Notes: a model not told the origin generated them from the letters alone. A stretch of 64,000 nucleotides of DNA from Anolis sagrei (GCF_037176765.1 NC_090023.1:105593866-105657865), one strand, 5' to 3'. Shown: positions 34,861 through 47,169, counted from the stretch's first letter. Numbers and translations are program-made.

Positions 34861-37059
34861 CTTCAATAACAACAAGAACAAGTCCAGAATAACCCCACAT
34901 AAAAATAACATACATTAATGGAAATAAAATCCTCAAGTTTTACATTTCTTGGAGACAGTTGTAATACAAAGGCAGACAGCATCCCAATGGTATACATGCA
35001 TAATGTGCTACATACATCATGCACAACTATATATAATGTACAACACATTGAAGGGGATATAATGGATTACACAAACAAATACACTTCTATCCTTTCCCCA
35101 TAATTGTGTAATATACCTGAAATACAACGATTATCATTTATGTCACAAATAGAATACAGATCTTTAAGAAAATGTGCTTTCATTTGCTTCTTCCTGATAA
35201 GCAGCTGCTCTAACTTCTTTTCCTCCCAATAAAATGTAAAGGAAATCTTCTACTCACTATCCAACTGGGATTTTTCCCCTGTTGATTTCAGTCTGCCAAG
35301 CTCTGTGCTGGACTGTGGCCAGAATTTTTTATTGTTTCTAGAACTGCAAATCACATTCTGAATTTCAAATACTTTGGGGTTTTATTTATTTTTTAAGAAG
35401 TTGTTGATTTTAGTCAATTGACTTACAAAAATATTTCATTTACATCCAAGGAGACTGCTTCCAATTCAAAGTGCTAGGATCAGGGTGTCAAGATCCTAGC
35501 TTCAATATGTGACAAAATGTGAAAATAAATTGTAAGGTTACTTATTTACCGATTTTTTAAAAAAAAGCATAGCTAAGATGAGACAGAAGATCAGATTAAT
35601 TTTAAACATCTATTAGTGCATAATACATATTTTCAAATATTAATATGGCCCATAATTTATTCAGTGACGTTCATGTGTCATTTCAACTCACTCACACTTT
35701 ATAATTCAAAGGGGAAATGCATTTCTCTTTGTGCAACTAACTATTCAATTAATGTATTTCATAAAATATCTCATGGTTCCAACAGATAGAATACTACCAA
35801 ATGTCTTATTCCAGAAAAACAATGAATGAATGAATTATTGTCTTATACTTCATTTCCTCCCTCCTCAATATTACTAATCCAGCTATAATAATTTTAAATG
35901 TGTTTAGGTGGAAGTAGGAAACACATTTTTGAAGAAACCTTCTATGAGTGAACCACTTGATATGAATGAGTCAACTACTTATAAATATGAATGTCCTCCT
36001 CTCATTTCCACTTAGTTTACTAAATGAGCAGATTGTTGCATGCATTACTACGTCTCTCCCCCAGAACTGTTCAGTTGTAGCTCATGCCTCAAATATAGAA
36101 CTCCAAAACAGAATAAGGTTTTTAATAATTCAATAGCAATTCAGTTAAGATCTTTGTTGATGATGCATTGAAGGTAAATAATACTAAATTTCTAAATAAA
36201 GTGATAAGAAAATAGATATCAAGAGAGTAAGATTCCTTGACATACTACCAGATGGGAAAAAATGAGTGATAAAAAGTTATGTTGGTTCAGCAACACACTG
36301 AAAATCACATACAACAGCAAACACCTACAAAATCACCTGTGAACATGTGCCAGCAAAAACACATAGCTGTTCACTAAGTATTGTTACAACTGAACAATAG
36401 ATAAATTATCAATCTATCTGTCCATTGTTGCTAGAAAGTGTCATGCAAATAGTATTACAAATATGTATATCTTTGATTTGGCTCAACATCAATTATATTA
36501 AATTGTATTAAATAATAATAAAAAATCAATTGTATTAAATGTGTCTCAGGTAAGCCAGCATATTTTTTTTTGCAATGACTCAAAACTACACAGATCATGC
36601 ATCCACATATATATCCATAAGCAACACAAATTGAGGTTTAGAGAGTAAGGAAATTATATATTTCATTGCAAAAGGCTGAGAGTGTTTTTAATAGGACTAG
36701 CTAGACCCAGAGTAGAGAATGCAATCTGCAAATGCCACAAAATTGAAAATATAGTCAACGATTTAATTTGAAATGAAATAAACAAAAAAATGCAGGTTAC
36801 CACCAATTACACCATAGTTTAGTAAAAAAAAAACAATGCTGCTTTATTGTGAGGTTTTAACAACTCTCTCGATATAGATATATATGTGTGTGTGTTTGTA
36901 TACATAGATACATATAAATTGACTATATATGCATATATATATTGGCTATATATACATATATATGTTGCCATACCTCAGCATCAAAACAAACACATCAAGG
37001 TAGAATGAACTGAGAGGAAGGGGGTGCTTTAGATAGAAGAAAAACTTACTGCTCGCCTA
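34861..37059. other. AT-rich, repeat-poor non-coding DNA
   Basis: About 2.2 kb with no dispersed repeat or gene recognised apart from TATATA/CATATA-rich sequence at 36883-36965. Directly precedes the shift to GC-rich DNA; a good place to look for conserved enhancers. Confidence 0.5.
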
Positions 37060-38199
37060 GGCAGGGAAGAGTTTTCCAGCCTCCTCAGTGTTCGCGGGTG
37101 AAGGGATCAGCCCTGTCAAGGGGAGACAAGTGAAGAAGTCTCCTTTGATATTTTTGATCCACGCAGCTGGGGAGCAAGGAGTGGGGTTGAGGGGCGGGGG
37201 TGGAAAAGAGGGGGGCAAGGGGGCTGGGAGAGGGGGGGAGGGAAGGAAGGAAGGAAGGAAGGAAGGAAGGAAGGAAGGAAGGAAGGAAGGAAGGAAGGAA
37301 GGAAGGAAGGGAATTCTACCCTCCAGTGTGAGCCCATTTTTTTGGTCTTGCCGAGGAGAGACTCAATCGCCATCATCTCATGCATCCACTCACCCACCCA
37401 CCCCCTCCCTCCCTCCCTCCCTCCCTCTCACCCCCCCCCCCCCCCCATCCTCTGAGGAAGGAAGAGAAAGAGACCAAAGAAGGGGACGGAGAGTCCCTTT
37501 CTCCGGGGCCATGGCTGGGCGACTGTCTGCTCAGGGCTCCCCTTCTAGATGAGCTCGTAAACGGCATCGGCAGGCTCTCCCGGCTGAGTATATCGGGAGG
37601 CAAGGAAGGAAGCCTCCAGCCAGCCAACCAGCCAGGCAAGCAGAACTGCTGTCCTTCGGCGACTGAGCGGAGGGAAGGCGGGAGGGCGGCGTGGGCGAGG
37701 GAGCTTCCTCCAGGCACTCACTCACTCACTCTTCGCCGAGCCTTCCTCCCCTCCCCAACACACTCACACATACACACACATACACCCCTTGCTGCCCTCT
37801 CTTTGAACATTCAAAGACTCTTCCTCTCCCCACCCGCGGCCGTGTTTTTGCCTCGTCGGGAGGGAATTAGGCTCGCCAGAGGGACAGGTGGGGAGCGAAG
37901 GGGAGAGGGCTGGAAGGGATGGATGGGTAGATGGAGAGAAGGGCCAGGGAGGGAGGGAGGGAGGGAGGCAGGAAAGAGGAGGGGGCAGGAGTGTTATGAA
38001 GGGGGGGGGGTGGTATGGCAAAGAAGGAAGGAAGGTGGGAGAGACCTGAACTCTGGAAAGTCAACCAGCCCAAGTGGGAGACTCAGCTTGGCCAATGGGT
38101 TGCGTGGGAGGGAAGGGATGCCAGGGAAACACGCCACACGTCGGAATGGCGGAGGAGGGAGGAGGAAGGGCTGGCGCGGGATTGGGAGAGGCTACCTGG

Positions 38200-38244
<45 letters not shown>

Positions 38245-39880
38245 GACGACTTTCCCCTCCCTCCGCTGAGGTGGTGTGGAGTGGACGGGACTAGCCAGCC
38301 TGCCACTCCTCCTCCTCCTTTTCCTTCCCCTCCTTCCTTCCTTCCCTCTTTCTCCGCCTCAACCCCAAAGCCTCCAGGAAGGGTCTAGGAAAGCAATTAG
38401 AGCCGCATCTGCCGCCCCTCCGAGGAAGAGGAAGAGGAGGAGGAGGGGGAGGAGGAGGAGGAGGAGGAGGTCTGGGCAGTACCAGCTCCCCGAGGTCCCT
38501 TCCTCCCTTCCTTCTCTGGGGTTGCCGATTCCTTCCTTCCCTTCCTCCCCTTTTCTCTGGGGTTGGAGCACTAAGATGATGCCCCACACATCAACATACA
38601 CACGCCCCGGAGTCAGCCTCCGACCCTTCTCCCTCCTCCGGCCACAGAAATCAAGCCCCCCCCCCCCCCCCAATAGGAAGACGAGGCGCTCCCCTCTCTT
38701 ATCAAGGGAAGCCCAGGCGGAGTCCTCCTTCCCCGCCTCCACTGCTGCTCTGAACTCTGAGGCCAAGGAGCGCCTTGGCCTTGGCTGGCTTCTGCGGCCC
38801 TTGCTCTCCTTAGCCATGGGATAAACGCCGCCTGAGCCCTCGACACCTGCCAAGGCCTGACGCTTTGGAACCACCGGCGCTGCATTTTGGAAAGGTCTCC
38901 AGCCCCCGTTGCTGGTACCTGGCCAAACTACAGGATCCAGGATCCCATAGCGCGGAGGCAAGGCAAGCAAAGGGCTGCCAGGCGGAGGCTGCATCCATTC
39001 ATTCCCCGGTGTAGAGATGCACTCCTGGAGAGGGGAAAGGGCTCGACTGGAAGCCGAGAGAAAGGAGGCAGAGCTGATGGCTCTCCATGTGAAGAAGTGG
39101 AGCTGCCTTCCAACTGGAGGCTCAGAAAGAACAAGAGGACAGCCTCTCTCCACAAATCACGAGGAACCAACCTTTTGGGCCGGTCCTTCCAAACAAAACA
39201 AAACACAAAGAAAGGAAAGCGCAGGAGGAGCAGGCGACTGGGAGGCTGGCGATCCAATTTTATTAGGATTTACTCTCATTTGTGGCCCGCCTCCCTAGGG
39301 AAATAAGGCCTTGATTAACGTAATCCTGGGCTGGGATCCGCCACAAATGCCTCTCTCCCAGGAGGAGCCTCCTGTTTGACAAACAAACCCGACCGAAGGG
39401 GAAGGGGAAGGGGAAAGGGAAGAGGGAGGGGGCACCAAGCAGAGCCGCAACTCTTGCAATCTGCCCTCCCCGCCTTCGGGAAACGGGGAAGAGAGGCAGG
39501 GAAAGGCTTAGAGCTCGGGGCAGGGGTCTGGAGCAAGCCCGCCTGGCCCTTCTGGCGACTCAGGCAAGTGGCCATCAGCGCAGCCAGGCGGCGACCCCAA
39601 GAACTGTGACCCCCAAAGTGCCTCCCCCTGCCTTGCCCCCGGCCTGTCTCCGGCCCATTCCCCAGTGGGTCCCTCCCCCTCCAGACAAGCCCCACGGAAG
39701 GATCACAGCCCTCCTTCCTAGCCCAGAAAAGGACCACGAGCCATGGCCATCTTGCATGAAGAAAAGTCGATGCCTTCCACTCCAGCTGGGAGAGTACACT
39801 CAGGGAGTGGAAAGTGAGGACAAAACATGTTAAGAGGAGCAGCCAATTCGTTCTTCTTTTTCTCGCACACATCTATTTTT
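37060..39880. promoter_or_regulatory. GC-rich, CpG-containing block with purine/pyrimidine tracts
   Basis: Composition changes sharply at about 37.05 kb. The block has (GGAA)n at 37241-37310, C/T tracts at 37404-37446, GGGA runs near 37948-37975 and (TG)n at 38202-38241, as well as (GGA)n near 38426-38470. Long open frames on both strands (for example about 300 codons at 37380-38294) are low-complexity products of the composition. No protein gene recognised; may hold promoters of non-coding transcripts near POU3F3. Confidence 0.4.
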
Positions 39881-39884
39881 AAAG

Positions 39885-40103
39885 AAGCCCTCGGTAGCAC
39901 AATGGGTTAAACCCTTGTGCCGGTAGGACTGAAGACAACAGGTCAAAGGTTCGAATCCTGGGAGAGCGCGGATGAGCTCCCTCTGTCAGCTCCAGCTCCC
40001 CGTGCGGGGACATGAGAGAAGCCTCCCACAAGGATGGTAAAACATTAAAAACTTGCAGTTTCTCAAGTCGCTCCTGACACGAATATATCCTGACACGAAT
40101 ATA
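39885..40103 (+). mobile_element. tRNA-derived SINE (Anolis SINE-2-like)
   Basis: Head with CACAATGGGTTAAACCCTTG and B box GGTTCGAATCC (39948-39958), body GACATGAGAGAAGCCTCCCA, tail AGTTTCTCAAGTCGCTCCTG with a duplicated CCTGACACGAATATA end. Confidence 0.85.
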
Positions 40104-40333
40104 AGGTTTTACAGGCTCAACCTCAGAGGCACACAATCCAAGAGCAGGGAAGTCTCAAAGTTGCCATCCATGGAGGCCGGCCTATCCAATCGGTAAAATC
40201 CCCCAACTTGGAATTAATGGGCCCCAAAGGTGGCCTAGCAAGGCAAGCTGGTATTGTTTGTTGCCTTCCTTCCTGCCGCCAGGAATGATTCCCTGGGAAA
40301 GACTTGGTCTGATGCGCCCTGGGTTTTCCTCGC

Positions 40334-40456
40334 TCGGGTTGCTGAGAGTTTTCCGGGCTGTATGGCCATGTTCCAGAAGCATTCTCTCCTGACCATACAG
40401 CCTGGAAAACTCTCAGCAACCCAGCGATTCCGGCCTTGGAAGCCTTCGACAATACA
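40334..40456. mobile_element. Tail-to-tail Penelope-like unit with 10-base target duplication
   Basis: The left part is the family 3' tail on the minus strand up to CATTCTCTCCTGA; the right part, from CCATACAGCCTGGAAAACTC, is the same tail on the plus strand, ending CCTTCGACAATACA. TTTTCCTCGC flanks both sides (40324-40333, 40457-40466). Confidence 0.88.
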
Positions 40457-40478
40457 TTTTCCTCGCCCCTTGCAGTCT

Positions 40479-40481
<3 letters not shown>

Positions 40482-40513
<32 letters not shown>
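40482..40513. repeat. (CT)n microsatellite
   Basis: Uninterrupted CT units. Confidence 0.9.
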
Positions 40514-40514
<1 letters not shown>

Positions 40515-43189
40515 GTCTTCCACACCAAAGACAACACTCGCCTAATGGGATCAAAATGGCGGGCCTGAAAGAAAGATGGAGACGTGGCCCGAAGGGAAGA
40601 AGCAGAAGAGAGCAGTTCGGAGGGAAGCGAAGAGGGCTGGAGAGAGAAGAGGCCTAGTAGGCCTCAACCTCTGCTCTCAAAAGCCCCACTCACACTCCTG
40701 CTCACCTTTACACTGGCATCTGGACTGATGAATGGTTAGGAATAATATATAAATATATCATTAAATAGGAGCCACGATGCAAGCCTTAGGGGGTTGGATG
40801 TTGCCACTCTTACATACATTAGAAAATCATCAAACCTCCTGCTAATCGCCGGTTTCTTGTTGTGATTTTGTGCTCACACCTTAAGGTCGCTTTTATTGAT
40901 GGTCAATACATTCACTGGGGTATACATACATCTCTCTCTATCACTACGTAGTGGGAAAGGCCTCCAGTCACTACTATATCCTCTCCCTCTGCCTTTTTCC
41001 CCAAGTCCTCCTCTCGTTGAGCGAGTAAGCTTCGTGGAGGTTTATCATATCCATGTCTCTCTCTCTCTCGCCTTTCTCGGGGAAGATACAAAGAGCGGGA
41101 GGGAGGATGTGGGGCGGGCGAAGAAAGGGGAGCGCCACCAGCCCCGCCGAGGCAAGGAGAGAGGGAGAAGAGCAGGGCAAAGGGCAGCATTCAGAATATC
41201 CCCGTGTTATCGGGTAATTCCAGGGGTTGAAAAAAGGGGGACCCTCATCCCACCCACCCCCAATATCCCCGCAAGAGCAGCGCGACCGCCTTTGCTCGAG
41301 GCGTCGGCGTTGGCCTGGGCGCTGTTGGTGTGAAAATCCAAAAAGAGCAGCCTTTGGCTTGACCTACTGCAATCTGCACCGAGGCGCTCAGACAATAGAC
41401 AAGTTCAAATGTCAAATTAAAAAAAAATCGAAGAATAGCAAGCGGAGCTGCCTCCCTGCTCCTCCGTGTCTCTGTTTTCTAGCCTGACTCAAGGAGGAGG
41501 AGGAGGGAGGGAGGGAGGGAGGGAGACCCTGCTCAGAACTACATTTCGGACTACTGGCTTGCCTGCCCCTTTACAAAACAACCTCTTCAAAATGCAGTCG
41601 TGTTATATAGGGCTCGTAAACCACCATTGCCCTCGACCCTGACAAGGTTTCAGATAGATATGGATACTCCCAAATCCGCTCCTCGTTCACCCTCTAGATT
41701 TTGGGCAGAAGCAGAAAAAGGTCCCTGCCTTCACTTTGCCCCGCTTCAAAAGCGAAAGTCTTCCTGCCCTTCTCCTCCTTTTCCTTTCCCTTCTTCCTCC
41801 CCCTCCAACCCTCCTCCCCTAGAACAATAGTCGTCAGGAAGAAGAGCGGCCATCTCCCCCAAAATGCTTCCTCCTCCTCCATCTCCTCCTCCTCTCCTTC
41901 TTCTTACTCCTCTCCTCCTCCTTCTCCTCCATTTCTTCCTCCTCCCCCTCTTCTTCTTCTTACTCCTCTCCTCCTCCTCCTCCTTCTTACTTCTCTCCTC
42001 CTCTCCTTCCTCTCTTTCTCTTCATCCTCCTCTTCCTATTTTTCTTCTTCCTCCTCCTTCTCTTCTTCTTCTTACTCCTCTCCTTCCTTCCTCTTCTTCT
42101 TCATACTCCTCTTCATCCTCCTCCTATTCTTCTTCCTCTTCCTCTTCTTCTTCCGCCTCTCCTCCTCCTCTCCAGGCCTAAGCTGAGGTGGCCTTGCTCT
42201 GCTCTTGCCTCCCTACTCCTAATTTATGAGTCGACCCGAAAGGCTTTTGTTCGCCTCCAAACAATAAACAAAGCCGAGCTTGGAGGCCCTCACCATGCAA
42301 TGGGGGGAGGGGAAGAAGAGGGCCTTCCCCCACAGTTGTCCTCTGAGGGGGCCTGAGCCACACGGAGACACATAGGCTTTCTCTCCCAGCGCCCCCCTCT
42401 TTCCGATTCTCCTAGGGATCTCATGGAAGGCCCAGGAAGAAAAGGCCTTTCACAAGAATGGGCTCCAGAGTTGGGAAGCGGAGCCACAAGACCCGCTGGC
42501 CTCGGTCAACCTCCAATGGCGCAAAAAATATTCTTGAAAACAGACACTGATGAGTCACTGTTTTTCCGGAATCCTTTTTGCGCCATTGATCCCTTCCGTG
42601 CCACTGAGGGAGCTGAAATATAGAACTAGGCGGATACTAAATGCCACAGATATCCTTCCAACTATTGGTCTCGCAAAGGGATCAAAAAATCACAAACACC
42701 GGCACTTGAAGCGTTAACCCGGTAGAGGTGTAAATGCACATTTATACTTGTTGCTCCTTTTTAAAGTCTCCCTCTTTTCTGAGATCAACAGCCAAAAACT
42801 AAAGGATTTGTGGGTTCTCCTCTCTCCCTTCCTAAAATTAAAAAACCCTCAAGTTTCACTGGATGGCGGCAAAGCAGAAGGGGGAAGAAGAGTGACAAGA
42901 GTGGAAGGGGGGGGGGGCAGAAATGGAAGAGAGGCCTGCGTTTTCCAGAGCTCAGAGATATGTATATTCTATTTTTTAAAAAAATTAAAAAAAATCTCCC
43001 TTTCACAATTGCATGCCCAGAATGGCACTCACTCCAGAATGCATAATTAACGATAGATGAAATATGATGTGGTAATGATGAGGAGGGGCTGGGAACCCCA
43101 CGGGCGCTCTGGAAACAGACCACAATTGTCTGGGGCCTTGTCCTTGCTTTCCCAGCCAACTCATCCATGTGGCAGTTTTCAGTTGCCTG
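40514..43189. other. GC-rich non-coding DNA
   Basis: CpG-containing DNA without a recognised gene. Includes the long pyrimidine tract listed separately. Open frames here are low-complexity. Confidence 0.45.
41866..42174. repeat. About 310-base pyrimidine tract
   Basis: Almost only C and T on the plus strand, built from CTCCT, TTCTT and related units with a few A. No purine-rich interruption longer than a base or two is visible. Confidence 0.9.
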
Positions 43190-43356
43190 CACAGGTTGCC
43201 TGCCTTACTAGTCCTTTCCGGCTTTTGGGCGACCTGAAGGGGAATCTCTCCCCGTGGTGTCTTCCCAAGAGTTTGCCCTTGCTTTCCTCTGGAGCTGAGA
43301 GTTTGTGACTTGCCAAGGTGGGCTTCAGTATCCAAGTGGGGACTCGACTCCTGCAG
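43190..43356 (-). mobile_element. tRNA-derived SINE, second type, diverged
   Basis: Plus strand reads TAGTCCTTTCCGGCTTTTGG, GCGACCTGAAGGGG, GAGAGTTTGTGACTTGCCAA and GGGGACTCGACTCC (inverted B-box remnant). Confidence 0.6.
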
Positions 43357-43360
43357 ACCT

Positions 43361-43512
43361 CATCACACTAGAGAATGAATCCACTTTAAATCCGGTTTCC
43401 GCCTCCTGCAGAATTGTGGGGTTTGTAGTTTAGGAAGGAGTCTTTGACAGTCTCACTAAACTACAAACCCCACAATTCTGCAGGAGGCGGAAACCCGATT
43501 CATTCTCTAGCG
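43361..43512. mobile_element. Palindromic MITE (CATCACACTAGAG family)
   Basis: CATCACACTAGAGAATGAAT at the left, CCGGTTTCCGCCTCCTGCAG against CTGCAGGAGGCGGAAACCCG in the arms. The right end is shortened and followed by a second CTCTAGTGG. Confidence 0.8.
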
Positions 43513-44878
43513 AGATTCTCTAGTGGCTCAGTCTACGGCCCCAGCTGCACTGACCAGTTAATGCAGTTCGAAGCTGGCTTCAAACTGTGGCAGCGAGACA
43601 CAAACAAACTCCCACAAAAACGCGTGAAAGCAAGTCTGTAATGCGAGTCAGTGCTCTGTGGTTTGTGCCATTGCCACTCAGGCCTCCAACTGGTTCTAGA
43701 ATTTCCTATGGAATCATCCGCACAAGCACTTTCTTCAATCCCGGTTTGTAACTGAACCCCAAGTATTTCTTCCTAACGCGCCCTTCTAAGAAGTCTTCAC
43801 CTTGACTTGGTCGCTTTGAAACGCCAAGAGATTAGGTCTGAATTTGCCTCAGGCCTAAGGCTCTGTCTACACTGCCACATAATGCAGTTTGGGACTGCAT
43901 CATGTGGCCATTTTAGAGACTCTAATGTGGTGCAATCAGGTCTCAGTGGGTGTCATTTCGCTTCTGTCCAACGCCGACTGTTCAATGGGATGTAAAGCAA
44001 AAGAAACACTACACACACACACATTCGCTCCTGCCTAGAAAGTCTGGCGAGAGGTTTAGGAGACGAGATTGAGAGGCCTGGGAGGCTGTTGTGGGCCCAC
44101 AGAAGACCTTGCTGTGTGGGTGTGCAAAGGGAAGGGGGATCCCCAAGAGATCTCAGGGTCTCTGACAATTTGGCAGGTGTCTGAAGAGGGGCCAGAAGGG
44201 CAACACGGCCCAAGATGAAGCAAGGACTTAGCGGCTCAACAACAACGGCGATAGTCCACAGTCCTTGCTTCGTCTTGGGTCATTTTGGGGGTCCTGGGTT
44301 AAATTCCCCCCGTGAAATCTCAAGCCAGTCCCCAATTGGGCCCTTGGGAGAGTTTCAAACGGCGTGGCGGCTGGAGGTTCAGCTCCAAGGCCCTTGTGGG
44401 AAAGTATCGATCCTCCGAGGCACGGATCCAGGCAGCGGAGCGGAGCGGGGCAGCCTTTGAGGCCCTTTCCAAGCCACAAAAGGACTCCGCGCCCCCGAGA
44501 AGTTAAGGGTCACTTCTCAAACTCCCTTGAAGTCTGCGGGAGGGATGTCCCTTTCTCCGCCCGGACCTTCAGCCTCTTCTCCTCCCCCCTTCCCCCCATC
44601 TCCATCATCCTTTCGCTACTTAGGAAACCTTTCGACTTCGAGGGCGGGAAGAGGGTTGCAATAGCAAGTCATGAACGTAAAATAAAAATACTTAAGATTT
44701 GTTTTATTTCCGAGGTCATTTATAGGACGTTGGCACACCTTTCCCCGTGTACCTCCTGAACATTTCAGCTGGCCTCCTTGAATTGGGTGAAAGGAACCGC
44801 AAAACCCAAATCTTCGCCTTCAAGAAAGCTCTGAGAAGCTCCCCACAACTTTCCCATTTCGGCTGCAGTTCTGCTGTT
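43513..44878. other. Mixed non-coding DNA
   Basis: A fragment at 43858-43905 (CTACACTGCCACATAATGCA) belongs to the palindromic MITEs. The rest, GC-rich after about 44.2 kb, shows no gene. Confidence 0.45.
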
Positions 44879-45190
44879 GGGTTGCTGTGTTTTCTGGGCT
44901 GTGTGGCCATGTTCCAGAAGCGTTCTCTCCTGACGTTTTCGCCCACATCTATGGCAGGCATCCTCAGATGTTCAGGGGTCTATTAGAAACTAGGCAAGTA
45001 GTGTTTATATATCTGTGGAAGGTCCAGGGTGGGAGAAAGAACTCTTGTCTGCTTGAGGCAAGTGTGGATGCTGAAATTGATCACCTTCATTAGCACTGAA
45101 AGGGGGAGAATGCTTCTGAAACATGGCCACACAACCCGGAAAACTCACAGCAACCCAGTGTTTCCGGTTGCGAAATCCTTCGACAACACA
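44879..45190. mobile_element. Tail-to-tail Penelope-like unit
   Basis: Minus-strand 3' region at 44879-45095 (up to GAAAGAACTCTTGTCTGCTT and ATTAGCACTGAAAG) is joined to a plus-strand tail from GGAGAATGCTTCTGAAACAT to CCTTCGACAACACA. No exact target duplication found. Confidence 0.8.
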
Positions 45191-45300
45191 ATCCTAACGC
45201 AGTTTGGAAGCGAGAGGTGGCCCAGCCCAGCATATTGACTTGCAATGCACTATGTGGATGGATCTACACTGTCCTATCATGCACTTTGAACTGTGCACAC

Positions 45301-45388
45301 CAGTGGTTCCCAACCTTTTTTTCACGAGGGACCACTTTGACCAGGAACTACTTAAGTTAGGAAGGTCCCATCAACAGTCTAGAGGTAC
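45301..45388. mobile_element. hAT left-end fragment
   Basis: CAGTGGTTCCCAACCTTTTT and GGGACCACTTTGACCAGG are a hAT end; the other end is missing. Confidence 0.55.
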
Positions 45389-45722
45389 ATCTATCCCAGG
45401 CGTCCTCAAACCGTTGCCCTCCAGCTGTTTGGGCCTCCAACTCCCAGAAGCCCCAGCCAGCGTGTTCAATGGTCAGAAATTCTGGAAGTTGGGGGCAAAA
45501 CAACTGGAGGGCCGCAGTTTGAGGATGCCTGATCCACTCTGTAGAATCAGTGCAGCTTGACACCACTTCAACTGCTGGATGCTATGGGATCCTGGGAATT
45601 GTAATTTTGCAAGGTCTTTAGCCTTTCTTGCTGAGGCCTCACCAGACGACAACCCCCAGGATCCCATTGCATGGAGGCTTGGCAGTTGAAGTGTCCTCAG
45701 AACTGCACTATAAATGCACCCA
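45384..45722. mobile_element. Palindromic MITE (ATCTACACTGTAG family) split by a hAT MITE
   Basis: A remnant of the left end (GTACATCTATCC) is followed by the hAT MITE; then CACTCTGTAGAATCAGTGCA, TTGACACCACTTCAACTG and the inverted arm to ACTGCACTATAAATGCACCC. Confidence 0.65.
45397..45531. mobile_element. hAT MITE
   Basis: 135 bases with inverted ends CAGGCGTCCTCAAACCG and CAGTTTGAGGATGCCTG; inner arms CCCTCCAGCTGTTTGGGC and CAAAACAACTGGAGGGC. Flanks ATCTATCC and ATCCACTC match at only 5 of 8, so the copy is old or the host repeat has diverged. Confidence 0.75.
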
Positions 45723-45923
45723 AAGGTTAGGGTGATTTAGACAAGGCATGTTCCCCTGGCCTTTCCTTTGGCTGTCCTAACTCTTTCCCCCGTGCGCCCA
45801 GGGAGAGGAAATAAAGGGGCATCAAAATACACACCGAATGTGGGGACTACCTAGTTTTATTTCCCTTTCCCTCCCCTCTTTCCTAACAACTTTTGGAGGG
45901 ACACAACTACTTTTCCAAAGCGC

Positions 45924-45924
<1 letters not shown>
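45723..45924. other. Unrecognised non-coding DNA
   Basis: No gene or repeat recognised. Confidence 0.4.

Positions 45925-45963
<39 letters not shown>
45925..45963. repeat. (CT)n microsatellite
   Basis: Uninterrupted CT units at the upstream edge of a CpG-rich block. Confidence 0.9.
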
Positions 45964-45965
<2 letters not shown>

Positions 45966-46300
45966 AGCCGCGCCAGAGCGCCCCCTGCCGGCCAGAGCCG
46001 CGCTCTCCTCGAAACCTTGGAGAAAAGTTGCATTTTGCTCAGGATACAATTAACGACGCCCCATAAAAAATATTCCGCGCCGAGGTTAGGGCTCTAAAAG
46101 TCCATCTCCTGCGCAATAATAATGCAAAACAAAAGCTTTCTTCCCGCGCAGGCGGCCAATCAAGCGCGGGTTTTTGAATGCGCGCGCCTGCCTGTGCCTG
46201 TGCCTGGGCCTGGGCCTGGGCTTGGCTGCCATTTGGCTTGTCCCCTCCGTGCCCGGGCCCTTTTATCTAAAGCCCAGTGCACAAACATATAGCTTAATGT
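45964..46300. promoter_or_regulatory. Promoter-like CpG-rich block with CCAAT box
   Basis: Dense CpG (GCGCGCGCCTGCC, CCGCGCAGGCGGCC) with GGCCAATCAAGCGCGGG (CCAAT at 46156-46160). AT-rich, homeobox-type words such as GATACAATTAACGACG and GCGCAATAATAATGCAAAAC lie just upstream, and GTGCACAAACATATAGCTTAATG just downstream. Free of dispersed repeats. In mammals long non-coding RNAs are transcribed next to POU3F3; this block could be such a promoter, but no transcript can be shown here. Confidence 0.35.
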
Positions 46301-47169
46301 GACTAGTGTTCTCCCCTTTCTTCCCCTCGCTATGGCAACCGAGAGGTTCCGCTCAGCAATGTTCCCCCATCAAGGAAACAAATGATGGGGAGGGAGGGAG
46401 CAGCTTGGGGCGGCATCTGTTCCAAGGGAGCAGGCAGAGTGAACCCGGGAGGGCCCTCCTCCTTGCCGAGGGAAGCCGCGCGGGAAAAGCGGGCCAAACC
46501 CCCACGGGACAAACCCGCCTGCCCGGGACGCCTTCCCTCGCCCCTCGCCGCCTCCTTGCACACTTCTTTGGGAGGCCGAGGGAGAAGGAAGGGGGAGAAA
46601 TCCGACCCTCCAAACTGACCAGGAAAGAAGAGAGATACATACATCTATTCTCCCTGAAAGAGGCGTGAGGGGGAGGGAGGGAGGGAGAGAAAAAACCCTC
46701 CCTTTCCACCTAAAGTTTTTTCCTCCACCGCCACACCACCATGCGTTGTTGTTGCTGCTGTTGTTTGGGTGCAAAGAAAAGGCGAAGTGGGGTTCAGACA
46801 ACATGGGGAGAAGCACAGTGCCCTTCGAAAGGCCTCGACCCCTTCGCCTTCTTGGACAATAAAAGGAAAGGGTGTCCTGCTTAGTTTTGATGGATGAGCC
46901 ACTTTCCCTTCAGAGCTGGGGATGTTTGGCTTCACTGTCTGCACTTTGGTTGCAACATTAACCCCCTGGGTCCAGCCCTACCCTAACAACTGACCTTGTT
47001 GCCCCCCCTCCAAAAAAACACCCCCCAATTTCACTATATCACCCTTTCCTTTCCCTCCACAACTATCACTCTTTTAATGCAATGCTTAAAAACTAGGTGA
47101 CTGTGCAAAAGGAGGGAGGAGGACTACCACCTCCTCGTCCTGAAGATCATGGAGAAACAATAAACATTG
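46301..47169. other. GC-rich to mixed non-coding DNA
   Basis: CpG-rich until about 46.62 kb, then G/A and C/T tracts. No gene recognised. Confidence 0.45.

Noticed and set aside
37380-38294. A 304-codon plus-strand open frame
   Set aside because: Rich in Pro, Ser, Arg and Gly from GA and CT repeats, with a CVCVCV run from a TG microsatellite; no domain.
38359-39153. A 264-codon minus-strand open frame
   Set aside because: Composition-driven, with Leu/Pro runs from (GGA)n; no recognised motif and overlapping frames of similar quality on the other strand.
41701-42186. A 161-codon frame rich in Ser, Leu and Phe
   Set aside because: Direct translation of the pyrimidine tract.
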